In this document: positions 41,217 to 49,783 of the stretch, piece by piece
How the letters are laid out: each line of letters starts with the position of its first letter
How positions within the stretch are numbered: position 1 is the first letter of the stretch
NCBI GenBank assembly: GCA_964540905.1
Contig: CAZIOS010000008.1
Span: 1-64,000 of the forward strand
DNA from: VAYN01 sp964540905
GTDB taxonomy: Bacteria > Actinomycetota > Thermoleophilia > Solirubrobacterales > 70-9
DNA length: 64,000 bases
Direction of reading: 5' to 3'
Program-made: the position numbers and the translations under genes
The notes under the pieces: generated by a model
Databases searched by the model: none
Told to the model about the DNA's origin: nothing
What the model saw: the letters and a program-made list of their open reading frames with translations, nothing else

Positions 41217-42337
41217 GCCGCCTGCGGGTAGGGCGGCGGCTTCTTCGCCTTCTTGATCACCCGCAGCTGGGTCGAGGGGTCCCAGAAGTTGGCTTCGTCC
41301 TGGCGGTCGATCAGCTCGTCGATCGGCGTCTCCGGCGTCTCGCCCTCGAGCCAGCCGGAGCGGTTGTCGGGCCGCGGGTTGGCGCCGTTGTCGGGCTGGC
41401 GGGCAACGTTCAGCCCCAGCTCCTCGAACATCGCCCGGTCGTCCTCGGGCTCGGCCCCGAGGGTGGTGAGGAAGTTGCCCATCATCACCCCGTTCAGCCC
41501 CGCTTTCACCGCCAGCGGCTGCAGGTCGCCGAGGTTCTCGACCCGGCCGCCACAGAGCCGGAAGAGGGCGCCGGGGATGACCAGGCGGAAGATCGCCACC
41601 CACTTCACGACCTCCCAGGCGTCCATCAGCTCGCGCGCGCCGAACTTGGTCCCCTGGCGCGGGTTGAGCAGGTTGATCGGCACCGAGGTCGGGTTGATCT
41701 CGGTCAGCTCGAAGGCCATCTCGACCCGCTGCTCGGGGCTCTCGCCGAGGTTGAGGATGCCGCCGACGCAGGTCTCCAGCCCGGCCTCCTTGACCGCCTG
41801 GATCGTTCGCAGCCGGCCCTCGTAGCGGACCGTGCTCGAGACCTCGGGGTAGTAGGAGCGCGCGGACTCGACGTTGTGGTGGACCCGCTGCACGCCCGCC
41901 TCGCGCAGCGCCTTGGCGCGTTCGGTCGACATATGGCCGATCGAGGCGCAGCGCTTGAGGTTGGTCTGCTCGGCGACCAGCCGGGTGCCCGCGAGGATCT
42001 TCTCGAAGTCGCGTTTGGAGAGCCCCTGGCCCTGGGTGACCATGCAGAAGCGGTGGGCGCCGGCGGCCTCGGCGGCCTTGGCGTGCTCGAGGATCTGCTC
42101 CGGCTCCAGCATCGCGTGCATCGGCGTGTCGGCCTCGGCGTAGCGCGACTGGGCGCAGAAGCCGCAGTCCTCGGCGCAGCCGCCGGACTTGGCGTTGACC
42201 AGCGAGCACATGTCGGTCGAGTCGCCGAAGTTCTCGCGGCGGACCTCCCAGGCGCGCTCGACCAGGGCGCCGATCTCGTCGTGGTCGCTGAGCTGGCCGT
42301 AGGCCAGGGCTTCGTCAAAGCTGATCAGGGAAGGCAT
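41213..42337 (-). CDS. bioB: Biotin synthase (radical SAM)
   Basis: BioB (374 aa) inserts sulfur into dethiobiotin. The radical-SAM cluster is in GGCAEDCGFCAQSRYAE (~53-60). YYPEVSSTVRYEGRLRTI and the NPTSVPINLLNP loop follow. After ~325 there is a longer tail than usual, with PDNGANPRPDNRSG made by a near-duplicated GTTGTCGGGC DNA motif, ending PPPYPQAA. A divergent promoter region of ~50 bases separates it from the glycosidase gene. Confidence 0.95.
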   Translation of the reverse strand: MPSLISFDEALAYGQLSDHDEIGALVERAWEVRRENFGDSTDMCSLVNAKSGGCAEDCGFCAQSRYAEADTPMHAMLEPEQILEHAKAAEAAGAHRFCMVTQGQGLSKRDFEKILAGTRLVAEQTNLKRCASIGHMSTERAKALREAGVQRVHHNVESARSYYPEVSSTVRYEGRLRTIQAVKEAGLETCVGGILNLGESPEQRVEMAFELTEINPTSVPINLLNPRQGTKFGARELMDAWEVVKWVAIFRLVIPGALFRLCGGRVENLGDLQPLAVKAGLNGVMMGNFLTTLGAEPEDDRAMFEELGLNVARQPDNGANPRPDNRSGWLEGETPETPIDELIDRQDEANFWDPSTQLRVIKKAKKPPPYPQAA

Positions 42338-42389
42338 GCGTGGTCTCCGTCCGGGGGGTGGATGACCGGCAGGCTAGGTTTTGACCCGG

Positions 42390-43511
42390 ATGGACCAGAC
42401 GAGAGCACGCAGGCGGCGCCTGGCGCTGGGCGCTCTGGCCGGCCTCGCGGCCGGCGCCTTCGCGCTCGGCGCGGCGCTCGGCGACAGCTCGCCGCCAGCG
42501 CCGTCGGTTGCCAGCACCCTGCCGCTGGGCCAGCTCGCCGGCGAGCGGATCGTCACTGGCCTCAGCGGCAGCGCGGTGCCGCCGCGGCTCGAAGCGGCGA
42601 TCGGGGAGGGACGGGTGGCCGGCGTCATCCTCTTCGCCGGCAACTTCCCCAGCCGCGCCGCTGGCCGCCGCCTGATCGCGCGCCTGCAGGCGATCCGGCG
42701 GCCGTCGAAGCTGCGGGCGCCGCTGCTGATCATGGTCGACCAGGAGGGCGGTGAGGTGAAGCGAGTCGGCGGCGCCCCTGACGCCTCGGCGCGCCAGATG
42801 GGCGAGCGCGGCGCCGCCTTCAGCCGCGCCCAGGGCCGCCGCACCGCCGCCAACCTGCGCGACCTCGGCGTCAACGTCGACCTCGCCCCGGTCCTCGACG
42901 TCGCCCGTCCCGGCGGCACGATTGCCGCCACCGAACGCGGCTTCGGCTCGACCGCGGCGCAGGTGACGAGGACCGCGGTGCCCTTCGCCGCGGCGCTGCA
43001 GCAGGGCGGCGTCGCCGCCACCGCCAAGCACTTTCCCGGCCTCGGCGCGGCCGCCGAAAACACCGACTTCGCGGTGCAGCGGATCGGCCTCTCGGCGGCG
43101 ACCCTGCGCCGGGTCGACGAGGCGCCCTATCGCGCCTACGTCGCCGCCGGCGGCGATCTGGTGATGCTGAGCACCGCGATCTACCCGGCGCTCTCGCCCG
43201 TCCCGGCCGCTTTCTCGCGCCGGATCGCGACCGGCGAGCTGCGCGCCCGGCTTGGCTTCGCGGGCGTCTCGATCACCGACGCCCTCGACACCGTCGCCGT
43301 CCACGCCTTCGGCGGCCCCGCCGTGGCCAGCGTCGCCGCCGCCCGCGCTGGCGCCGACCTGCTGCTCTTCACCGACCTCGGGGCCGCCGAATCCGCCCGG
43401 CGAGCCCTGGTCGCAAAGCTCCGCGCCGGTCGCCTCGACCGCGGCGAATTCGAGGCCGAGGCCCAGCGCGTGCTCGACCTCCGCGCCGCCCTGGCGCCGC
43501 CGCGGCCCTAG
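42390..43511 (+). CDS. Glycoside hydrolase family 3 (NagZ-like)
   Basis: A 373-aa secreted or anchored enzyme: a basic start, then the hydrophobic segment LALGALAGLAAGAFALGAAL. Family 3 features are MVDQEGGEVKRVG, NVDLAPVLDV, the NagZ-type KHFPGLG motif and the nucleophile Asp in VSITDALDTVAV. The usual His following KHFPG (D-S-H) is replaced by AAAENTDF, so the classical His/Asp acid dyad is altered. It probably cleaves beta-N-acetylglucosamine or other beta-glycosides of the wall. TAGGTT lies 9 bases before the ATG. Confidence 0.83.
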   Translation: MDQTRARRRRLALGALAGLAAGAFALGAALGDSSPPAPSVASTLPLGQLAGERIVTGLSGSAVPPRLEAAIGEGRVAGVILFAGNFPSRAAGRRLIARLQAIRRPSKLRAPLLIMVDQEGGEVKRVGGAPDASARQMGERGAAFSRAQGRRTAANLRDLGVNVDLAPVLDVARPGGTIAATERGFGSTAAQVTRTAVPFAAALQQGGVAATAKHFPGLGAAAENTDFAVQRIGLSAATLRRVDEAPYRAYVAAGGDLVMLSTAIYPALSPVPAAFSRRIATGELRARLGFAGVSITDALDTVAVHAFGGPAVASVAAARAGADLLLFTDLGAAESARRALVAKLRAGRLDRGEFEAEAQRVLDLRAALAPPRP

Positions 43512-45031
43512 ACCTGGCCCGGCCGCTGCTCGCGGATCGCCTGTGGGTCGAAGACACGAACCCCGTCGCGGCCGCTGTCCTTCGCCGCGTACATCGCCGC
43601 GTCGGCCTCGGAGACGATCGTCTCCAGGCTCAGCCGCGGGTCTTCGCCGAACATCGCCACGCCGACGCTGGCGGTGATCGGTTCGACGCCCTCGGGCCGG
43701 TGGACCCGGATCGCCTCGGCGATCGCCTCGGCGACCACCTGCGCCTCGCCGGCGCTGCAGCGGGGCAGGACGACCGCGAACTCGTCGCCGCCGAGCCGGG
43801 CGAGGACGTCGCTCTCGCGGGTGCGGTGGCGCAGCACCCCGGCGATCTCCTCGATCAGCCGATCGCCGGCGGGGTGGCCGTGGGAGTCGTTGACCTGCTT
43901 GAAGTTGTCGAGGTCGAGCATCAGCAGCGCCCCGGTGGTGCGCTCGCGGCGGGCCCGCGCCATCGCCAGCCGCAGGTCCTCCTCGAAGCGGCGGCGGTTT
44001 TTCAGCCCGGTCAGCGAGTCCTGGTCGGCTTCGCGTTCGAGCTCCTGCATCCGCTCGTTGCGGCTCCAGACGAAGATCAGCGAGCCCAGCAGCGCCGCCA
44101 GCGCGATCCCGACCACGGCCAGCAGCAGCGGCAGGCTGACGTCGGGGCGGTTGGGGTCGCGGACGACCAGCAGCCAGGTTTTGTCGGCGATGTGGATCGG
44201 GGCGCTGGCCGGGTCTTCGAGGGTTCCCCGCGGCCCCATCACCGTGCGGTTGCCGACCCGCAGCTGGACGTCGTCGGAGCCGGGGATGGCGGAGAGCGCG
44301 GCGGCGGCAAGGTCGTGGACGCGGAAGCTGCCGGCGGAGAAGCCGATCAGAGCCCGCCGCCGCTGCGCCACGGTCGCGGTTGGGGCGCCGTCGCGGTAGA
44401 TCGGGCGGTAGACGATGACGCCCTCGCCGCCGAGGATCAGCTGTGTGACGGAAGTCGCCGCCGGCCGCCCACTGTCGCGGGCGCGGTGCAGGAACGGAGC
44501 CCGCGCCGGGTCGACTCCGAGGTCGTAGCCGAAGGCGCGGTGGACGTCCAGCTTGGAGACGGCGTAGGTGAGCGGGAAGTAGACCGGCCGCCGCCCGGCC
44601 CGCCGCAGGTGTTCGTTGGGTCCCCGTTCGACGATTTCGATGCCGTGTTCGCGTTCGTAGCGGGCGCGGTCGCTGGCGGGTACCCGCTGGATGTACCCGG
44701 TCGCGGTCAGCACCCCCTGTTGCAGCAGCGAACGGGCGACGACGTCGAACTCGTGTTCATCGAAGTTGTTCTCCGCCCGGAAGAAGGCGGCGGCGCTGGA
44801 GAGCTCGCCGACCGAGAGGGTCGCCACTGCTTCGGTCTGGTGCGCCGCCCGCACCGCCTCGTCGCGCTGCATCTGGTGGAAGTCGGCGCTGTCGTCGGAA
44901 TGGACGACGATCGCGGCGACCACCGACCCGACCGCAATCACTACCACCGCGGTGAGGCCGATCCAGAAGCGAAGTCGCATACTTGAGTTGTCGGCGGATC
45001 GGGATGAGGGGTTGAGGCGAGGACGAGCCAT
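43508..45031 (-). CDS. CHASE-GGDEF diguanylate cyclase
   Basis: A 507-aa membrane sensor that probably makes c-di-GMP. TM1 (~20-42, IGLTAVVVIAVGSVVAAIVV), an extracytoplasmic CHASE domain (~50-285, with GVLTATGYIQRVPASDRARYE), TM2 (~290-315) and a GGDEF domain (~335-500). The active site is LARLGGDEFAV, with the DQDSLTGLKNRRRFEEDL start and the ASVGVAMF motif. No I-site RxxD is obvious just upstream of GGDEF (there is RESD, so it may be present). The ligand is unknown. Confidence 0.9.
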   Translation of the reverse strand: MARPRLNPSSRSADNSSMRLRFWIGLTAVVVIAVGSVVAAIVVHSDDSADFHQMQRDEAVRAAHQTEAVATLSVGELSSAAAFFRAENNFDEHEFDVVARSLLQQGVLTATGYIQRVPASDRARYEREHGIEIVERGPNEHLRRAGRRPVYFPLTYAVSKLDVHRAFGYDLGVDPARAPFLHRARDSGRPAATSVTQLILGGEGVIVYRPIYRDGAPTATVAQRRRALIGFSAGSFRVHDLAAAALSAIPGSDDVQLRVGNRTVMGPRGTLEDPASAPIHIADKTWLLVVRDPNRPDVSLPLLLAVVGIALAALLGSLIFVWSRNERMQELEREADQDSLTGLKNRRRFEEDLRLAMARARRERTTGALLMLDLDNFKQVNDSHGHPAGDRLIEEIAGVLRHRTRESDVLARLGGDEFAVVLPRCSAGEAQVVAEAIAEAIRVHRPEGVEPITASVGVAMFGEDPRLSLETIVSEADAAMYAAKDSGRDGVRVFDPQAIREQRPGQV

Positions 45032-45043
45032 GCGCTGCTCCGC

Positions 45044-45676
45044 TCAGCCGGGCACGGCGGCCAACGACTCCCAGAGATAGAGCGAGGCGAGGCTGCGGTG
45101 GGGGCGCCACGGCTCGCCGATCTCGGTCACCCGCTGCGGGGTCGGCATCTCCTCCAGCCCGTACTCGATCTGCACCGCCTTGCGGATGCCGAGGTCGCCG
45201 CCGGAGAGGATGTCGGGGCGTTCGAGGTGGAAGAGCAGGAACATCTCCGCCGTCCACTGGCCGAGCCCACGCACGGCGACGATCTCGGCGATCGCCTCCT
45301 CGTCGCTGAGCTCGTCGAGGCGGTCGAGCTCGAGCTCGCCGTCGAGGATGTGGGTGGCGAGGTCGCGCACGTACTCGACCTTACGGCCGGAGAGCCCGGC
45401 GCCGCGCAGATCGGCCTCGCTCGCTTCCAGCAGCTGCTCGGGCGCGGGGGTGGCGCCCTCGAAGATGTCGAGCACCCGCAGGTGGATCGTCCGCGCCGCT
45501 TTGGTCGAGAGCTGCTGGCCGACGATCGCCCGCAACAGCGCCCCGTAGGCGTCGGCCGGGCGCTCTTCGGCGCGCCGCTTCAGTCGCTTCTTCAGGTCGA
45601 TCGTTCCCACCCGCTCGATCAGCGCCGCCATCGTCGGGTCGGCGGCGGCGAGCTCGCGGCGCGCCTTGGCGCTCAT
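45044..45676 (-). CDS. DNA-3-methyladenine glycosylase II (AlkA-like)
   Basis: A 210-aa HhH-GPD base-excision enzyme. ALLRAIVGQQLSTKAARTIHLRV and the HhH-GPD motif VRGLGQWTAEMFLLFHLERPDILSGGDLGI (in pieces) are visible; the catalytic Asp is in GGDLGI. It removes alkylated purines. The ATG overlaps the enoyl-CoA hydratase stop (ATGA), so both belong to one transcript. It has no AlkA N-terminal extra domain. Confidence 0.92.
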   Translation of the reverse strand: MSAKARRELAAADPTMAALIERVGTIDLKKRLKRRAEERPADAYGALLRAIVGQQLSTKAARTIHLRVLDIFEGATPAPEQLLEASEADLRGAGLSGRKVEYVRDLATHILDGELELDRLDELSDEEAIAEIVAVRGLGQWTAEMFLLFHLERPDILSGGDLGIRKAVQIEYGLEEMPTPQRVTEIGEPWRPHRSLASLYLWESLAAVPG

Positions 45677-46479
45677 CGCCCGGTCCATTCCGGCCGCCGC
45701 TTCTCGGCGAAGGCGCGGATGCCCTCGCGGAAGTCCTCGGAGGCGAAGCAGGACTCGCGCAGGGCGATCAACCCCGCCTCCTGCTGCTTGCTCAGCGTCG
45801 GCGAGGCGTTCAGCAGGTCGATCGCGCTCTTGTTGCCGCGCATCGAGAGCGGCGCGTTGGCGGCGATCGCGGCCGCCAGCGTCAACGCCTCGCGCTGCAG
45901 CCGCTCGTCGCTGACGACTTCGTTGACGAGGCCGATCTGCTCCGCCCGCGTCGCCTCGAAGTTGCGCCCGGTCAGGAACAGCTCCTTGGTCCGTGCCAGC
46001 CCGATCGTGTCGAGGAACTTGCGCAGGCCGGTGTGGCCGTAGATCAGCCCCAGCTTCGCCGGCGGCATCCCCAGCCGGGCGCCGGCGGCGCAGATCCGCA
46101 GGTCGCAGGTGATCGCCAGCTCCAGGCCGCCGCCGAGGCAGTGGCCGTTGATCGCCGCCACGGTCGGCCAGGGGTGGGCGGCGATCGCCTCCATCGCCGC
46201 GTGGAAGGGGTGGGCGACGAGCGCCTCGGCGTCGCGCTCGAAGGTCTCCTCGGGGATGCCGGCGATGTCGTAGCCGGCGGAGAAGACCGGCGGGGCGCCG
46301 GTGATCAGCACGCAGCGGGTCTCGATCCCGCGGTCGAGCCGCGGCAGCGTCTCCGCCAGGGTGTCGAGGATCTCGTGGTCGAGCGCGTTGCGGCGCTCGG
46401 GGTTGACGATCCGCAGCCGCGCGACCGCCTCGGCGGGCCGGTCGAGGACGAGCTTGCCGCCCGCCAGCCGCTCCTCCAC
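45673..46479 (-). CDS. Enoyl-CoA hydratase/isomerase family protein
   Basis: A 268-aa crotonase-fold enzyme for fatty-acid degradation or a related step. FSAGYDIAGIPEE (oxyanion loop) and INGHCLGGGLELAITCDLRI are typical. The first catalytic Glu position (LGMPPAKLGLIYG) carries Ala-Lys instead of Glu-Val/Thr, so true hydratase activity is uncertain; a different crotonase reaction is possible. The start is GTG. Confidence 0.88.
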   Translation of the reverse strand: MEERLAGGKLVLDRPAEAVARLRIVNPERRNALDHEILDTLAETLPRLDRGIETRCVLITGAPPVFSAGYDIAGIPEETFERDAEALVAHPFHAAMEAIAAHPWPTVAAINGHCLGGGLELAITCDLRICAAGARLGMPPAKLGLIYGHTGLRKFLDTIGLARTKELFLTGRNFEATRAEQIGLVNEVVSDERLQREALTLAAAIAANAPLSMRGNKSAIDLLNASPTLSKQQEAGLIALRESCFASEDFREGIRAFAEKRRPEWTGR

Positions 46480-46488
46480 GCCGACCCT

Positions 46489-46701
46489 CTACTCCAGCAC
46501 TACGAGGACGTCGCCTTCGCTCACCGACTGGCCCTCCTCGCAGCGGATCTCCTTCACGGTCCCGTCGTCCTCCGCCTCGACCGGGATCTCCATCTTCATC
46601 GACTCGAGGATCACGACCGTGTCGCCGTCCGCGACCGTGTCGCCGACCGCGACCTCGATTTTCCACACGTTGCCGGTGATGTGCGCCTCGATGTCTGCCA
46701 T
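46489..46701 (-). CDS. Small biotinyl-domain protein (TB7.3-like)
   Basis: A 70-aa single biotinyl domain with the biotinylation motif ESMKMEIPV (Lys ~36). Length and sequence resemble the free-standing biotinylated protein TB7.3 of mycobacteria, so a carrier for an acyl-CoA carboxylase is likely. Its gene ends nine bases before the enoyl-CoA hydratase start on the same strand. No carboxylase subunit is in the window. Confidence 0.88.
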   Translation of the reverse strand: MADIEAHITGNVWKIEVAVGDTVADGDTVVILESMKMEIPVEAEDDGTVKEIRCEEGQSVSEGDVLVVLE

Positions 46702-46722
46702 GGGCGGGGACAATAGCCGCGA

Positions 46723-47457
46723 GTGACGGCGGAGCGAAAAGAGTTCGAGCGTCTCGCCGTGATCGTCGCGGCGCGCGACGAGGCCGACCGGGTGGGGGAG
46801 ACGGTGGCGGCGTTGCGGTCGGCGTTCCCGGCGGCGGCGATCTGGGTTGCCGACGACGCCTCCACCGACGGCACCGCGGAGGTGGCGATGGGCGCCGGGG
46901 CGCAGGTGGTCAGCCGTGGCCGCCCGCACGGCAAGGGCGCCAACGTCACCGCCGCGGCGCAGGCGGCGCTGAGCGCGGCACCGGAGTCGCGTCTGGTGCT
47001 GCTCTGCGACGGCGACCTCGGCGCCTCGGCGGCGCGGCTGGCGCCGCTGGTGGCGGCGGTCGAGGCGGGGGAGTGCGACCTCGCGGTCGCCGCCTTCGCC
47101 CGCCGGGTCGGCGGCGGCTTCGGGCTCGCGCTCGGCTTTGCCCGCTGGGCGATCCGCCACCTCTGCGGGGCCGAGACGACGGCGCCGATCTGCGGCCAGC
47201 GGGCGCTGCGGGTCGAGGCATTGCGGGCGACCCTGCCCTTCGCCCACGGCTTCGGGATGGAGATCGGGATCACCGTCGACGCGGTCCGCGGCGGCTATCG
47301 GCTGAGGGAGTACGAGCTCGACCTCGAGCACCGCGCGACCGGGCGCACGCTCGCCGGGTTTCGCCACCGCGCCGTCCAGCTCCTCGATTTCGCCCGCGTC
47401 TACGCATCGCGACGCCGCCGGATGGCCGACCGCCACGCCGCAGGCCGACGGCGCTAG
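46723..47457 (+). CDS. Glycosyltransferase family 2
   Basis: A 244-aa GT-A enzyme. The nucleotide-binding start is LAVIVAARDEADRVGETVAAL and WVADDASTDGTAEVA (~10-52); the metal-binding motif is LLCDGDLGAS (~86). The C-terminal part has FGMEIGITVDAVRGGYRL. Substrates unknown; close in type to polyprenyl-phosphate or hopanoid sugar transferases. The start is GTG. It is divergent from the biotinyl gene with ~20 bases between. Confidence 0.82.
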   Translation: MTAERKEFERLAVIVAARDEADRVGETVAALRSAFPAAAIWVADDASTDGTAEVAMGAGAQVVSRGRPHGKGANVTAAAQAALSAAPESRLVLLCDGDLGASAARLAPLVAAVEAGECDLAVAAFARRVGGGFGLALGFARWAIRHLCGAETTAPICGQRALRVEALRATLPFAHGFGMEIGITVDAVRGGYRLREYELDLEHRATGRTLAGFRHRAVQLLDFARVYASRRRRMADRHAAGRRR

Positions 47458-47470
47458 CCTCACCTCTGGG

Positions 47471-48262
47471 ATGAAGGTTGGGGCGAGGAGAGCCGCATTG
47501 CTGGCGATCGTGGTCGCGATCTTCGCCGTGGGCGCGGCGCCGGCGCAGGCTGGACTGACCGAGCGCGGCGACCTCTTCGTCAGGTTCAGCGGCGGCATCG
47601 CCCCCACCGCGCTGCCGCGCAGCAGCCCGGCCTCGATCGCGGTCAGCGTCGGTGGCTCGATCAAAACCCTCTCCGGCCAGCGCCCGCCGGCGCTGCGCGA
47701 GATCAGGATCGAGCTCAACCGCAGCGGCCATCTCGACGCCCGCGGCCTGCCGGTCTGCCACATGGCGCAGATCGAGCCCTCCTCCGAGCGGGAAGCGCTC
47801 GAGGCCTGCGGTCCGGCCTTGGTCGGCGAAGGCGGCTACCTGGCGAAGACGGCCTTCCCCGAACAGGAAACCTTCCCCTCCAGCGGCCACATCCTCGCCT
47901 TCAACGCGGTGATCGGCGGCCAGCCGGCGATCCTCGCCCACATATACGGGACCGACCCGGTACCGATCACCCGCATCATCGTCTTCCACATCCGCACCAC
48001 AGCCGGCACCTTCGGCACCGTCCTCACCGGCTCGCTGCCGGTCACCGTCAACCGCTACGGCTACGTCAAGAGCATCCACCTCAGCCTGCACCGCAACTTC
48101 ACCTACCGCGGCCGGCGCCGCGCCTACCTCAGCGCCGCCTGCTCCGCTCCCGCCGGTTTCCCCGGCGCCGTCTTCCCCTTTGCCCGCGCCTCGATGACCT
48201 TCGCCGACGGCCGCACCCTCGCCTCGACCCTGACCCGCAGCTGCAGGGTGCGCGGCGGGTGA
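47471..48262 (+). CDS. Secreted protein of unknown function
   Basis: A 263-aa exported protein: signal peptide residues 1-27 (LLAIVVAIFAVGAAPAQA), then a beta-rich domain with four Cys (LPVCHMAQIEPSS, ALEACGPALVGEGGY and two in the C-terminal AACSAP/SCRV). I recognise this only as a type common in exported proteins of this bacterial group; no enzyme motif is seen. It overlaps glpK by four bases, but a role in glycerol use is not implied. Confidence 0.7.
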   Translation: MKVGARRAALLAIVVAIFAVGAAPAQAGLTERGDLFVRFSGGIAPTALPRSSPASIAVSVGGSIKTLSGQRPPALREIRIELNRSGHLDARGLPVCHMAQIEPSSEREALEACGPALVGEGGYLAKTAFPEQETFPSSGHILAFNAVIGGQPAILAHIYGTDPVPITRIIVFHIRTTAGTFGTVLTGSLPVTVNRYGYVKSIHLSLHRNFTYRGRRRAYLSAACSAPAGFPGAVFPFARASMTFADGRTLASTLTRSCRVRGG

Positions 48263-49731
48263 TCCTCGCGATCGACCAGGGGACGACGGGGACGACCTGC
48301 ATCGTCTTCGACGCCGAGGGGCGCCCGGCCGGGCGCGCCTACTCGGAGTTCGGGCAGCACTTCCCGCGGCCGGGCTGGGTCGAGCACGACGCCGGCGAGA
48401 TCTGGCAGGTCACCCGCGGCGTCGCCGCCGAGGCGATCGCCGCCGCCGGGATCGAGGGGCACGAGCTGGACGCGATCGGGATCGCCAACCAGCGCGAGAC
48501 CGTGGTCGCCTGGGACCCGGCCAGCGGCGAGCCGGTCCACCGCGCCCTCGTCTGGCAGGACCGCCGCACCGCCGAGCGCTGCGACGAGCTGCGCGCGGCC
48601 GGGCACGAGGCGCTGGTGCGCGAGCGGACCGGGCTGACGATCGACCCCTACTTCTCGGCGACCAAGATCGAGTGGCTGCTGGGCAACGTCGAGGGGGCCG
48701 GGCGGGCGGTCTTCGGCACCGTCGACTCCTGGCTCCTCTTCAAGCTCACCGGGCGCCACGTCAGCGACTACTCCAACGCCGCGCGGACGATGCTGTTCGA
48801 CATCCGCCGCCTCGGCTGGGACCCCGAGCTCTGCGACCTGCTCGGCATCGACCCGGCGCGGCTGCCCGAGCCGCTGCCCTCCGCCCACGTCTACGGGACC
48901 ACCGGCGAGTTCGGCGGCGAGGTGCCGGTGGCGGCGATCGCCGGCGACCAGCAGGCGGCGCTCTTCGGCCAGGCCTGCCACCGCCCGGGGATGGCGAAGA
49001 ACACCTACGGCACCGGCAGCTTCGTCCTCCTCAACGCCGGCGAGTGCGCCCCCGACCCCGGCGACGGCCTCCTGGCCACCGTTGCCTGGGGGCTCGGCGA
49101 CGAGGTCGCCTACGCGCTCGAGGCCTCGATCTTCGTCACCGGCGCCGCCGTGCAGTGGCTGCGCGACGGGCTCGGGATCATCGACGAGGCGGCGCAGACC
49201 GAGGCGCTCGCCGCCTCGCTCGACTCCAACGACGGCGTCTACTTCGTCCCCGCCCTGACCGGGCTCGGCTCGCCGCACTGGGACCCCTACGCGCGCGGCA
49301 CGATCGTCGGCCTCACCCGTGGCAGCGGCCGCGCCCAGCTGGCGCGGGCGGCGCTGGAGGCGATCGCCTACCAGACCGTCGACGCGGTCCGCGCCCAGGA
49401 GGCCGCCGCCGGCCACCAGCTGGAGCTGCTGAAGGCCGACGGCGGCGCCGTCGCCAACGCCTGGCTGATGCAGTTTCAGGCCGACGTCCTCGGCGTCCCG
49501 GTGGCGGTGCCGGAGGTGGCGGAGACGACCGCGCTCGGCGCCGCCTACCTGGCGGGAATTGCGACCGGCCGCTGGAGCCTCGAGCAAGTGGGGGAGATGT
49601 GGCACCAGGCGGCGCGCTACGAGCCGCGGATGGATGCCGATCAGCGCCAGTCGCTGCTGGCCGGCTGGCGGGCGGCGCTGGAGCGCTCGCGCGGCTGGGC
49701 GGCGCCGGACGGGCCGGCCGCGCCCGCGTAA
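48259..49731 (+). CDS. glpK: Glycerol kinase
   Basis: GlpK (490 aa) phosphorylates glycerol with ATP. ILAIDQGTTGTTCIVFD at the start, NQRETVVAWD, the glycerol contact region WQDRRTAERC and FSATKIEWLL, GDQQAALFGQ, and the second FGGY signature (ADGGAVANAWLMQFQADVLGVPV, in pieces) are all in place. The phosphotransferase-regulated His is not obvious, as usual for actinobacteria. The start is GTG (GTGA overlap). The next gene encodes an acyltransferase acting on glycerol phosphate, a sensible pairing. Confidence 0.95.
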   Translation: MILAIDQGTTGTTCIVFDAEGRPAGRAYSEFGQHFPRPGWVEHDAGEIWQVTRGVAAEAIAAAGIEGHELDAIGIANQRETVVAWDPASGEPVHRALVWQDRRTAERCDELRAAGHEALVRERTGLTIDPYFSATKIEWLLGNVEGAGRAVFGTVDSWLLFKLTGRHVSDYSNAARTMLFDIRRLGWDPELCDLLGIDPARLPEPLPSAHVYGTTGEFGGEVPVAAIAGDQQAALFGQACHRPGMAKNTYGTGSFVLLNAGECAPDPGDGLLATVAWGLGDEVAYALEASIFVTGAAVQWLRDGLGIIDEAAQTEALAASLDSNDGVYFVPALTGLGSPHWDPYARGTIVGLTRGSGRAQLARAALEAIAYQTVDAVRAQEAAAGHQLELLKADGGAVANAWLMQFQADVLGVPVAVPEVAETTALGAAYLAGIATGRWSLEQVGEMWHQAARYEPRMDADQRQSLLAGWRAALERSRGWAAPDGPAAPA

Positions 49732-49783
49732 CCGTCCCCGACCCTCAGGGTAGGCAACTGCGCCGGCGCGGCCGGCGCACCCG

